Below, piece after piece: positions 45,292 to 51,578 of a stretch of 51,578 nt of DNA (the stretch's first letter is position 1; each line of letters begins with the position of its first letter). Below the pieces are notes generated by a model. It had not been told where the DNA came from. It searched no databases and was given only the letters and a program-made list of their open reading frames with translations. The stretch is taken from NCBI GenBank assembly GCA_934446465.1, contig CAKSEF010000005.1, positions 1 to 51,578 of the forward strand, in the 5' to 3' direction. This stretch comes from an uncultured Oscillospiraceae bacterium (GTDB lineage: Bacteria > Bacillota > Clostridia > Oscillospirales > JAAYXM01). Both the position numbers and the translations under genes were made by a program.

Positions 45292-45987
45292 CTAATTGTG
45301 CATAAGATTCATGTATCGTCTGCCGCATTCTGAAAAAATCTTTTTTGCCGACGATGTAATGGTTTTTGCAAGACCTATTCTCCGCGCCGAAGCATCGTGC
45401 GTGGGAAAGGACTCCTCGTTGCAAAAATATCCGTCATCACACAAGCATATTTTGTATTCTTCGATTATTATTTTCCAATCCTTCTCGCTTCTTACGGGGT
45501 GTATGAAACCGCAGAGACTTTTCTCGTATACCGAGTTAAGCATGGGTATATCCGCGTACACCGCCCGTCTTCCGTTTGAATCTTTTCTGCCGTTTCCGCA
45601 GTATATGGATTCCGAGTATCCGAACTTTTTGTAGAGAGCGAAGAGCTGTTCATCTTGCGGAATAAGCACGGTAAAATCGCACGAATCCTCCGCAGAAAGC
45701 AGGAGATTTCCCGCAAGTCCGCGGTTCCTGTAATCTTTTCCGGTCGCCACACCGTAGATATATTTTGCGGAGAGGACTCCCGCGGGTGTCGAAAACTCAT
45801 ACGGAAGCATATGGAGCATGGAAGCGATTTCGCCGTCTGCCGTACAGACCAATGTGCTGTCTGCATCATATATTCTTTCAAAGAAAAAATCGCGGAAAGA
45901 ATCAGTGTCATCGGGGAAGCACTCGTCCCAAAGCCTTTTCAGGCTTTCGGTATCTGTTTTTCGTGCCGTTCTCGTTATATATTCCAT
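45292..45987 (-). CDS. GNAT-family N-acetyltransferase
   Basis: 231 residues, overlapping the DUF2156 gene by 13 bases. N-terminal GNAT fold with AKYIYGVATGKDYRNRGLAG (acetyl-CoA binding loop R/Q-x-x-G-x-A) and VLIPQDEQLFALYKKFGY. The C-terminal part (about 150-231) is extended compared with minimal GNATs and is reminiscent of Eis-like proteins. Substrate unknown. Confidence 0.85.
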   Translation of the reverse strand: MEYITRTARKTDTESLKRLWDECFPDDTDSFRDFFFERIYDADSTLVCTADGEIASMLHMLPYEFSTPAGVLSAKYIYGVATGKDYRNRGLAGNLLLSAEDSCDFTVLIPQDEQLFALYKKFGYSESIYCGNGRKDSNGRRAVYADIPMLNSVYEKSLCGFIHPVRSEKDWKIIIEEYKICLCDDGYFCNEESFPTHDASARRIGLAKTITSSAKKIFSECGRRYMNLMHN

Positions 45988-46865
45988 ACGGCAGTATACT
46001 TTCTCAGAAGAATCGTGGGGTAGTATGAGAGCTTTGACTTCCTAAGCCCCGGGTTGCCCGCGTCATCTTCACGGTTTATATATTTATACTTTCCGCAGAC
46101 CCGCTCTGCAAATGCCTTATTTATCATCTGATATATTCCGTCGTAATCGTAATCGCCCTTTTCGACCATGACATCGATTGTATCCGCACCCGATTCGGAG
46201 GCGAGGCAGAACGCCGACACTTCCCCTTCAATACATATTTTCTCGCCGATTATCCCAAACTCGTCGAAGCACCCGAAAAGTTCTTCTATTGCGGTCGTTT
46301 CATACTCCAATACCGCACGGTTTTCGTCATCGGACGCGGTTTTTACCCAGCGCTCCTGAAACCGCATTATTCGGTCGAAATCCGATTTTTCGACGGCGGA
46401 GCAGTCAAACCTGCCTTCGTATTCCTTGGAGAACTTATTCACATGGTTGCGCTTTTTATGGAGCTTGTTTCCCGAAAGCGACGCAAGGCTCTGCGATTCA
46501 TATATATAGTCATATGACTGACGCGAATCGGAAAAGAGAAATTCTTTGGGAAATACACTCTCGATAATTTCACGCATTTCTTCGGTTATACAGTGAAATT
46601 TTATCTTTTTTCCGTCCTCGGTCTCACGTATTTTCATGAGTGAGCCGTAAGCGTCCCCGCCGAACGGGAAAAGGTAATTATGCTTTCCGTTCCCGCCTGC
46701 GCGGAGGAACACCGTTCCGTTGTCAATGCAAATCTCGGAGCCGTACATATTCCGCCACATATAGACCGTCGCAAACGAACACTCCGTCAATCGGAATCCG
46801 CTGTTTTTCATTATCTGCGACGCATTTTCATAATCCTCGCGCCGAATTTTCCTGAAGTTTAGCAT
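45975..46865 (-). CDS. DUF2156 / phosphatidylglycerol lysyltransferase C-terminal-domain protein
   Basis: 296 residues from the ATG at 46865, which overlaps the tmk stop (TGATG). The fold is two GNAT-like halves as in the C-terminal domain of MprF/LPG synthase: FRLTECSFATVYMWRNMYG, HKKRNHVNKFSKEYEG, GDYDYDGIYQMINKAFAE, YINREDDAGNPGLRKSKLSY. There is no membrane part, so it is a soluble aminoacyl- or acyl-transferase-like protein of unknown substrate. Stand-alone members are widespread in Clostridia. Confidence 0.88.
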   Translation of the reverse strand: MLNFRKIRREDYENASQIMKNSGFRLTECSFATVYMWRNMYGSEICIDNGTVFLRAGGNGKHNYLFPFGGDAYGSLMKIRETEDGKKIKFHCITEEMREIIESVFPKEFLFSDSRQSYDYIYESQSLASLSGNKLHKKRNHVNKFSKEYEGRFDCSAVEKSDFDRIMRFQERWVKTASDDENRAVLEYETTAIEELFGCFDEFGIIGEKICIEGEVSAFCLASESGADTIDVMVEKGDYDYDGIYQMINKAFAERVCGKYKYINREDDAGNPGLRKSKLSYYPTILLRKYTAVWNI

Positions 46866-47536
46866 CAATGCAGACCCCTTTGTTCCAATTCAGACATTAC
46901 CGCCCTGAAAATTTCCTCGTGGATATCCTCTTTGGTTCTTATAATTCCGTTTTTTCCGCATTCGATACGTTTCCAGCCGTATCTTTCAGAAAGCGATTTT
47001 GCGGACAAATAGCACTTTTTCATATATTCCTTGTCGCGCTCATGTATGTCCTCGGTATTCCCGCGCTTTTTCATGAGCTTTTCGGCGCAGTCTGCGGGCA
47101 TGTCGAGGAATATAACAACGTCGGGAGCGGGAAGCTCAAGGAGCCTGTATTCAAAGTCAAAAAGCCAGTCGCAGAAGCGCTCCCGTTCATTTTCGGGGAG
47201 CTTGCTCGCCTGATAAATGGCGTTTGACGTCGTATATCTGTCGAGTATGACATTTCCGCCGTCTGAGAGATAGTCCTTCCATTCGCGAAGGTACGATGCT
47301 ACTCTGTCAACGGCAAAAAAGCACGATGCCGCGTATGCGTTTACGTCCTTTATATTCTCGCCGAACTCACCGCCGAGATACATTCTCACAAGCGCTGAGG
47401 AATCGTCGTCGTATCTCGGAAACCCGATATTTTTAAAGCGAATGCCTTCGCGCACAAGCCTTTGCGACAAAAGCTTAAGCTGTGTTGTTTTTCCGGATGC
47501 GTCCGTTCCCTCAATAGTTATAAGTCGTCCGCGCAT
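46865..47536 (-). CDS. tmk: Thymidylate kinase
   Basis: 223 residues; GGAGG within the end of tagA precedes the ATG. P-loop GTDASGKTT, the DR(Y/H) motif in VILDRYTTSNAIYQASK, and the LID region HERDKEYMKK. Phosphorylates dTMP to dTDP. The Asp/Ala in the P-loop (TDASGKTT rather than the usual PEGAGKTT) and the Asn/Tyr substrate region are like the TMPK-related branch common in Clostridia. Two genes earlier it follows tagA by one base. Confidence 0.93.
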   Translation of the reverse strand: MRGRLITIEGTDASGKTTQLKLLSQRLVREGIRFKNIGFPRYDDDSSALVRMYLGGEFGENIKDVNAYAASCFFAVDRVASYLREWKDYLSDGGNVILDRYTTSNAIYQASKLPENERERFCDWLFDFEYRLLELPAPDVVIFLDMPADCAEKLMKKRGNTEDIHERDKEYMKKCYLSAKSLSERYGWKRIECGKNGIIRTKEDIHEEIFRAVMSELEQRGLH

Positions 47537-47537
47537 T

Positions 47538-48272
47538 CTATTTCCTCCGTTTGAGCCTGTCGCCGATTACGGCGAATATGTATTTCGGAAGTGCGAGCAT
47601 ACGCTTAAATCTCCACGGCTCCTTAAGGAGACGGTAGAACCATTCAAGCCCGAGCTTTATAAATATCTTCGGAGCGCGTTTGACGGTGCCTGCCCACGAA
47701 TCGAGAGCTCCGCCGAGTCCGAGCGCAAGGCGCACGTTTGTAAGCTTCGAAGCATTTTCCGCAATCCAATACTCCTGCTTCGGTGCGCCGAGGCAGACGA
47801 ACAGTATCTCCGCCCCGCTTTTGTTTATCTCGTCAACTACTTCGTCGTTGTTTTTGAAATAGCCGTCGCGTATGCCGACAAAGTTTATCTTTCCGTGCTT
47901 TTCACAGAGTTTTTTTGCCGCGAGTTCACCGACTCCCGGCTTTGCACCGAGGAAGAACACCTTTCTCTGTGTTTTTACGGCATTTTTTAGAACCAATTCG
48001 CCAAGCTCGACGCCGGCCACCTTTTCTTTTACGGGGGTTCCGTAAATTTTTGATGCGTAGACTACTCCGATTCCGTCGGCAACGACCAAAGATGCGGAGT
48101 TGATAATTTCTCCGAGCTGTATTTCGCCGTGCGCGAGATATGCAATTTCGGCATTCGGAGTAATAACGGCATGAAAACCTTCTTCGTCGAGAAGCTTGTC
48201 CGTCTTCTCTGCCGCTTCTTCAAGCGTTACATTATCGTATGAGAGACCGTATATTGAAATCTTTTCATTCAT
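47538..48272 (-). CDS. tagA: WecG/TagA/CpsF-family glycosyltransferase (GT26)
   Basis: 244 residues from the ATG at 48272 (MNEKISIYGLSYDNVT), preceded by AAAGGATTTG. GT26 features: VITPNAEIAYLA, SLVVADGIGVVYASKIYG (catalytic Asp region), KVFFLGAKPGVGELAAKKL, LFVCLGAPKQEYWI and GLGGALDSWAGTVKRAPKIF. The C-terminal basic tail (about 200-244) promotes membrane association in characterised members. TagA adds ManNAc to GlcNAc-PP-undecaprenol, making the linkage disaccharide of wall polymers. In SLH bacteria such as Bacillus anthracis and Paenibacillus this type primes the pyruvylated polysaccharide. It heads the nine-gene operon; a weak promoter (TTTTCA, 17, TATTAT) is upstream. Confidence 0.92.
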   Translation of the reverse strand: MNEKISIYGLSYDNVTLEEAAEKTDKLLDEEGFHAVITPNAEIAYLAHGEIQLGEIINSASLVVADGIGVVYASKIYGTPVKEKVAGVELGELVLKNAVKTQRKVFFLGAKPGVGELAAKKLCEKHGKINFVGIRDGYFKNNDEVVDEINKSGAEILFVCLGAPKQEYWIAENASKLTNVRLALGLGGALDSWAGTVKRAPKIFIKLGLEWFYRLLKEPWRFKRMLALPKYIFAVIGDRLKRRK

Positions 48273-48355
48273 ATTATCAAATCCTTTACTTGCTATATAA
48301 TACCACATATCCGATAAATTGAAAAGAAGTTTTACAATTTTTAAACAAAGCGTCT

Positions 48356-48391
48356 GCAAAAAGGGCGGTGTAATTTTTTACACCGCCTTTT
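48356..48391. terminator. Terminator of asnA
   Basis: GGCGGTGTAA (48364-48373) pairs with TTACACCGCC (48378-48387). On the minus strand CTTTTT follows, terminating asnA before the tagA operon promoter; T residues also follow on the plus strand. Confidence 0.9.
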
Positions 48392-48405
48392 ATAACCGTA
48401 TTAAA

Positions 48406-49413
48406 TCAGAGGAGTCCGATTCCCGCATCGGCACAAATCTTTTTTGTTTCCTCGTCCCAGACAGATACCTGAACCTCACCTATATGCGCCTTTCCGAGAA
48501 GGAGCATACAGAGACGGGACTGACCTATTCCGCCGCCCATTGTGAGCGGGAGCTCGTGGTTCAGGAGCATTTTATGGAACATAAGACCGCGTCTTTCCTC
48601 CGCATTTGCCTTTTTAAGCTGAGATTCAAGGCTCTCCTCGTCAACGCGGATTCCCATTGACGAAACCTCGAACGCACATCCGAGAACATCGTTCCAGAAC
48701 ATGATGTCGCCGTTTAACTTCCAATCGTCATAGTCTGGGGCACGTCCGTCGTGTGGCTTCCCGTTCTCAAGCTTATCGCCTATCTGCATGATGAATACCG
48801 TCTTATGCTCTCCTACGTATGCGTTTTCGCGCTCCTTGGGAGTTTTGTCGGGATACATTTTCTCAAGCTCGTATGTCGTAACAAAGTGCACGTCCCGTGA
48901 AAGCTTTACGGGAATTTCGGGATAGAGCGTACGAAGCTCTTCCGACGTATCCACAATCACATTTACAATCTTAACAACAATCGATTTTAAAAACTCGACG
49001 TTGCGTGTTTCACGGTCGATTACGCGTTCCCAGTCCCACTGGTCAACGTATATTGAGTGAAGGTTGTCCATCTCCTCATCGCGCCTGATTGCGTTCATGT
49101 TAGTCCAAAGTCCCTCGCCCGCTTTAAAACCGTACTGCTTGAGGGCGAGTCTCTTCCATTTTGCAAGAGAATGAACTACCTGCGCATTCGTACCCGTTTC
49201 CTTTATATCAAATTCTACCGCGCGTTCAACTCCGTTCAAGTCATCATTGAGTCCTGTTCCGCACTCGACGAATAGAGGGGCCGAAACACGCTTTAAATTG
49301 AGCGCGGCACCCAGCCTTTCCTCGAAAATCCTTCTGCAATCTCCGATGGCGCTCTGCGTTTCATACGCGCCTAGCGTCGTCTTATATGACTTAGGTACCG
49401 TTGTCTTGCTCAT
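48406..49413 (-). CDS. asnA: Aspartate-ammonia ligase
   Basis: 335 residues from the ATG at 49413 (MSKTTVPKSYKTTLGAYE), preceded by AAAGGAAG. The class II aminoacyl-tRNA-synthetase-like fold is full length: VSAPLFVECGTGLNDDLNG, VHSLAKWKRLALKQYGF, TNMNAIRRDEEMDNLHSIYV, VDQWDWE, and TMGGGIGQSRLCMLLLGK. It makes asparagine from aspartate and free ammonia with ATP. It has its own consensus promoter and is divergent from guaA. Confidence 0.97.
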   Translation of the reverse strand: MSKTTVPKSYKTTLGAYETQSAIGDCRRIFEERLGAALNLKRVSAPLFVECGTGLNDDLNGVERAVEFDIKETGTNAQVVHSLAKWKRLALKQYGFKAGEGLWTNMNAIRRDEEMDNLHSIYVDQWDWERVIDRETRNVEFLKSIVVKIVNVIVDTSEELRTLYPEIPVKLSRDVHFVTTYELEKMYPDKTPKERENAYVGEHKTVFIMQIGDKLENGKPHDGRAPDYDDWKLNGDIMFWNDVLGCAFEVSSMGIRVDEESLESQLKKANAEERRGLMFHKMLLNHELPLTMGGGIGQSRLCMLLLGKAHIGEVQVSVWDEETKKICADAGIGLL

Positions 49414-49466
49414 TGTATTTCTTCCTTTCATAATTGTATGTCTAAAACGGCTTTTTTAATTTTTGT

Positions 49467-49495
49467 ATTATACTATATCGGCTCTGCAATGTCAA
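49467..49495 (-). promoter_or_regulatory. Consensus promoter of asnA
   Basis: Minus-strand TTGACA (49490-49495), 17 bases, TATAAT (49467-49472), both perfect. Confidence 0.93.
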
Positions 49496-49515
49496 TAAAA
49501 AAGGGGAAATATGTC

Positions 49516-49544
49516 TTGACGTACAGGCAAATTTACCTTATTAT
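49516..49544 (+). promoter_or_regulatory. Putative promoter of guaA
   Basis: TTGACG (49516-49521), 17 bases, TATTAT (49539-49544). An overlapping TATAAT at 49542-49547 would need a 20-base spacer. The short leader leaves no space for a purine riboswitch. Confidence 0.75.
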
Positions 49545-49580
49545 AATTAGAGACTAATGCGTAAAAGGAGTTTTCCAAAT

Positions 49581-51107
49581 ATGAGCAATCAAACTGTTAT
49601 TGTTCTGGACTTCGGCGGTCAGTATAAGGAGCTTATCGCACGCCGTGTCCGTGAGTGCGGTGTGTATTCCGTTATTAAGCCCGGAACGATGAATATGTCC
49701 GAAATCCGCGAAATGAATCCGATAGGAATTATCCTCACGGGAGGTCCTAACAGCGTATATGACGAAAAATCCCCGAAGTGTTCGCCCGAACTCTTCACCC
49801 TCGGTATTCCGATTCTCGGAATTTGCTACGGTCATCAGCTTATGACGTATACGCTTGGCGGAACCGTTTCTCCGTGCGAAACAAGCGAGTATGGCAAAAT
49901 CGAGGTTACGGCGGACACATCGTCCAAGCTGTTTCTCGGTCTGCAAAGCAGTCAGACTGCTCTCATGAGTCATACCGACCAGGTAACGAAGATTCCGAAC
50001 GGCTTCAGAACTGTTGCATATACGGAAAACTGCGCGAACGCCGCGCTCGAATGTCCCGAGAGGAAGCTGTACAGTGTCCAGTTCCATCCCGAGGTAGAAA
50101 ACACTAAGAACGGAACAAAAATGATAAGGAACTTCCTTTATGAGGTCTGCGGTGCGCTCGGCGACTATACCATGTACGACTACGAGGCAAGACAGATTAA
50201 GGAAATACGCGAACGCGTAGGCAAAAAGCGCGTTTTGCTCGCGTTGTCCGGCGGTGTCGATTCTTCCGTTGCGGCGGCGCTCCTCTCGAAGGCAATTCCG
50301 GGTCAGCTCACCTGCATATTCGTTGACCACGGACTTATGCGCAAAAATGAAGGCGACGAAATTGAGGCCGTATTCTCAAAGCGCGATTTGACATTTATTC
50401 GCGTAAATGTACAGGACCGCTTCCTTAGCAAGCTTGCCGGCGTTACCGACCCGGAGAAGAAGCGCAAGATTATCGGTGCCGAGTTCATATCTGTATTTGA
50501 GGACGAATCAAAGAAGCTCGGCGATATAGAATTTCTTGCGCAAGGTACAATCTACCCCGATGTCATTGAATCGGGAGCAAACAATTCCGCAAATATAAAG
50601 AGCCACCACAATGTGGGCGGACTCCCCGAAAATATAGGATTTGACGGCATTATCGAGCCTCTCCGCGGGCTTTTCAAGGATGAAGTCCGTACTCTCGGAC
50701 GCAACCTTAAACTCCCTCCCGCGCTCGTCAACCGTCAGCCGTTCCCGGGCCCCGGGCTTGGAATCCGTGTTATCGGCGAAATAACCAAGGAAAAGCTCGA
50801 TATACTCCGCGATGCCGATGCAATACTCCGAGAGGAATTCAAGCGTTCAAGAGTTCGTGCAGACCAGTATTTTGCCGTACTCACCAATATACGCTCGGTC
50901 GGCGTAATGGGCGATTTCAGAACATACGACTACACTGTAGCCCTCCGCGCGGTGCTGACGTCAGACTTCATGACTTGCGAAATCAAGCGCGTGCCTTACG
51001 GAGTCTTAGAGAGAATCTCCTCAAGAATTGTAAATGAGGTTGACCATATTAACCGCGTCGTTTACGATATAACCCCCAAGCCCCCCGCAACTATCGAGTG
51101 GGAGTAA
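49581..51107 (+). CDS. guaA: GMP synthase (glutamine-hydrolysing)
   Basis: 508 residues from the ATG at 49581 (MSNQTVIVLDFGGQYKEL), preceded by AAAGGAG. N-terminal class I amidotransferase domain with GICYGHQL (catalytic Cys) and QFHPEVENTKNG (His and Glu), the ATP pyrophosphatase domain with LSGGVDSSVAAALL, and the C-terminal dimerisation domain with PFPGPGLGIRVIGEIT, ending PPATIEWE as in the family. It aminates XMP to GMP in purine synthesis. In-frame ATG at 49557 is rejected because it precedes the ribosome site and lies only about 6 bases after the expected transcript start. Confidence 0.97.
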   Translation: MSNQTVIVLDFGGQYKELIARRVRECGVYSVIKPGTMNMSEIREMNPIGIILTGGPNSVYDEKSPKCSPELFTLGIPILGICYGHQLMTYTLGGTVSPCETSEYGKIEVTADTSSKLFLGLQSSQTALMSHTDQVTKIPNGFRTVAYTENCANAALECPERKLYSVQFHPEVENTKNGTKMIRNFLYEVCGALGDYTMYDYEARQIKEIRERVGKKRVLLALSGGVDSSVAAALLSKAIPGQLTCIFVDHGLMRKNEGDEIEAVFSKRDLTFIRVNVQDRFLSKLAGVTDPEKKRKIIGAEFISVFEDESKKLGDIEFLAQGTIYPDVIESGANNSANIKSHHNVGGLPENIGFDGIIEPLRGLFKDEVRTLGRNLKLPPALVNRQPFPGPGLGIRVIGEITKEKLDILRDADAILREEFKRSRVRADQYFAVLTNIRSVGVMGDFRTYDYTVALRAVLTSDFMTCEIKRVPYGVLERISSRIVNEVDHINRVVYDITPKPPATIEWE

Positions 51108-51108
51108 C

Positions 51109-51279
51109 GCTCAAGCCGGAGATTTAGCCTTTTACGGTGATTTATCGCACATCGGAATCATTGCCGGAAAGGACGCTGACGGAAACATTCTTGTTATTCA
51201 TTGTTCGAGCGGCAGAAATAATGTCGTTATCACAACAAACAGCGGTTTCGGTTTTGCGGCAAGACCGGGCTGCTATTAA
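51109..51279 (+). pseudogene. C-terminal remnant of an NlpC/P60 (C40) peptidase-like gene
   Basis: Read in frame from 51109 to the TAA at 51277-51279, the sequence gives AQAGDLAFYGDLSHIGII, then AGKDADGNILVIHCSSG and NNVVITTNSGFGFAARPG. This resembles the C-terminal half of C40-family cell-wall peptidases (catalytic His in SHIGI, third polar residue in IHCSSG). There is no start codon, no Cys-containing first half and no ribosome site; the fragment begins directly after the guaA stop. It looks like the 3' stump left by a deletion. Confidence 0.7.
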
Positions 51280-51287
51280 AAAACACA

Positions 51288-51325
51288 AGACAGCGATGAG
51301 CATTTCTATGCGTCTTTCGCTGTCT
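51288..51325 (+). other. Hairpin after the NlpC/P60 remnant
   Basis: AGACAGCGA (51288-51296) pairs with TCGCTGTCT (51317-51325), with an inner GCAT/ATGC pairing. A T run is lacking, so it may be the old terminator stem of the lost peptidase gene. Confidence 0.5.
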
Positions 51326-51334
51326 GCCTAAAAT

Positions 51335-51371
51335 AGCCACACAACAGAGAATAGTTCTCGGTTGTGTGGCT
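51335..51371. terminator. Long terminator-like hairpin before the LuxR-type gene end
   Basis: AGCCACACAAC (51335-51345) pairs with GTTGTGTGGCT (51361-51371), with inner GAGAA/TTCTC. On the minus strand TATTTTAG follows, fitting a terminator for the LuxR-type gene; on the plus strand it could end transcription from guaA. Confidence 0.75.
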
Positions 51372-51377
51372 CTGCTA

Positions 51378-51578
51378 TTATTTTTCCTGTGCATACAGTG
51401 CCGCAAAATTAAGAAGCTGCTTTTTTGAGGAAACGCCGAGCTTGCTGTAAATATTGCTGTTATGGTATTTAAGCGTACTCTCTTTAACTTCTGCAATCTG
51501 CAAAATTTCAGGAACGGTTTTTCCCTCCAGATAGAGGTCAAATATTGTTCTCTCCTTGGGAGTAAGGCTGCGTATACC
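51378..51578 (-). CDS. LuxR-family DNA-binding protein, C-terminal end only (runs off right edge)
   Basis: The last 66 codons or so are in the window, ending at TAA 51378-51380. They form a GerE/LuxR-type helix-turn-helix: SLTPKERTIFDLYLEGKT, VPEILQIAEVKESTLKYHN and NIYSKLGVSSKKQLLNFAAL. The sensor or receiver part lies outside. It could be a response regulator or a membrane-sensor LuxR protein; that cannot be decided from this end. Confidence 0.88.
   Translation of the reverse strand, partial: GIRSLTPKERTIFDLYLEGKTVPEILQIAEVKESTLKYHNSNIYSKLGVSSKKQLLNFAALYAQEK

Noticed and set aside
49495..49580. Purine riboswitch before guaA
   Set aside because: The leader from the predicted start site to the ATG is only about 30 bases, too short for the aptamer.
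1..51578. CRISPR arrays, insertion sequences, rRNA genes or integrases
   Set aside because: No regularly spaced repeats, transposase or integrase motifs, or rRNA-like segments were found on either strand by reading.

Overview
The window looks like chromosome from an uncultured, spore-forming, Gram-positive member of the Clostridia. The evidence is SpoIID, an alpha/beta-type small acid-soluble spore protein, S-layer homology (SLH) domains with a CsaB-type pyruvyltransferase, strong GGAGG ribosome binding sites and sigma-A-like promoters. No phage, transposon or CRISPR array was found. Nearly the whole window is coding, with tightly overlapping operons.

Layout. (1) 1-9824, minus strand: two very large secreted proteins that share a repeated carbohydrate-binding-like module. 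The downstream one is a heparinase II/III-family lyase whose reading frame is broken once near 5096 and which runs off the left edge. A divergent AraC-type regulator (9990-10988) is the likely controller. (2) 11041-14875, minus: three tandem M42 aminopeptidases and a gluconate 5-dehydrogenase/KduD-like SDR. (3) 14933-18178: SpoIID, divergent from citrate synthase plus a membrane protein. (4) 18219-19669: an ECF sigma factor and its membrane anti-sigma partner. (5) 19821-23043: a cation/proton antiporter and an MgtC-like membrane protein, divergent from a LysR regulator, with an inverted repeat between them. (6) 23097-31400: a 2767-residue SLH surface protein. (7) 31593-33882: LemA plus an unrecognised membrane protein. 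(8) 34200-34642: tRNA-Pro(CGG), a structured noncoding stretch and a spore-protein gene. (9) 34729-40973: divergent cell-wall glycopolymer genes (DUF4330, O-antigen ligase/polymerase, a GT4-CsaB fusion, a second glycosyltransferase, an AlkD-like protein). (10) 41019-48272, minus: a nine-gene operon (TagA/WecG, thymidylate kinase, DUF2156, GNAT, DJ-1, 5-FTHF cyclo-ligase, MltG, U32/TrhP, RluA). (11) 48406-51107: divergent asnA and guaA. (12) 51109-51578: an NlpC/P60 remnant and the 3' end of a LuxR-type regulator.

How the genes fit together. The strongest theme is cell-surface construction and use. CsaB-type enzymes put a pyruvyl ketal on secondary cell-wall polysaccharide, and SLH domains bind that ketal. 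TagA-type enzymes add ManNAc to the lipid-linked primer. The O-antigen ligase/polymerase and two glycosyltransferases could build or transfer the polymer. The giant SLH protein is then a likely client. The heparinase-like lyase, its non-catalytic companion, the AraC regulator and perhaps the KduD-like SDR suggest use of a uronate-containing polysaccharide. These links are inferred from families and neighbourhood only.
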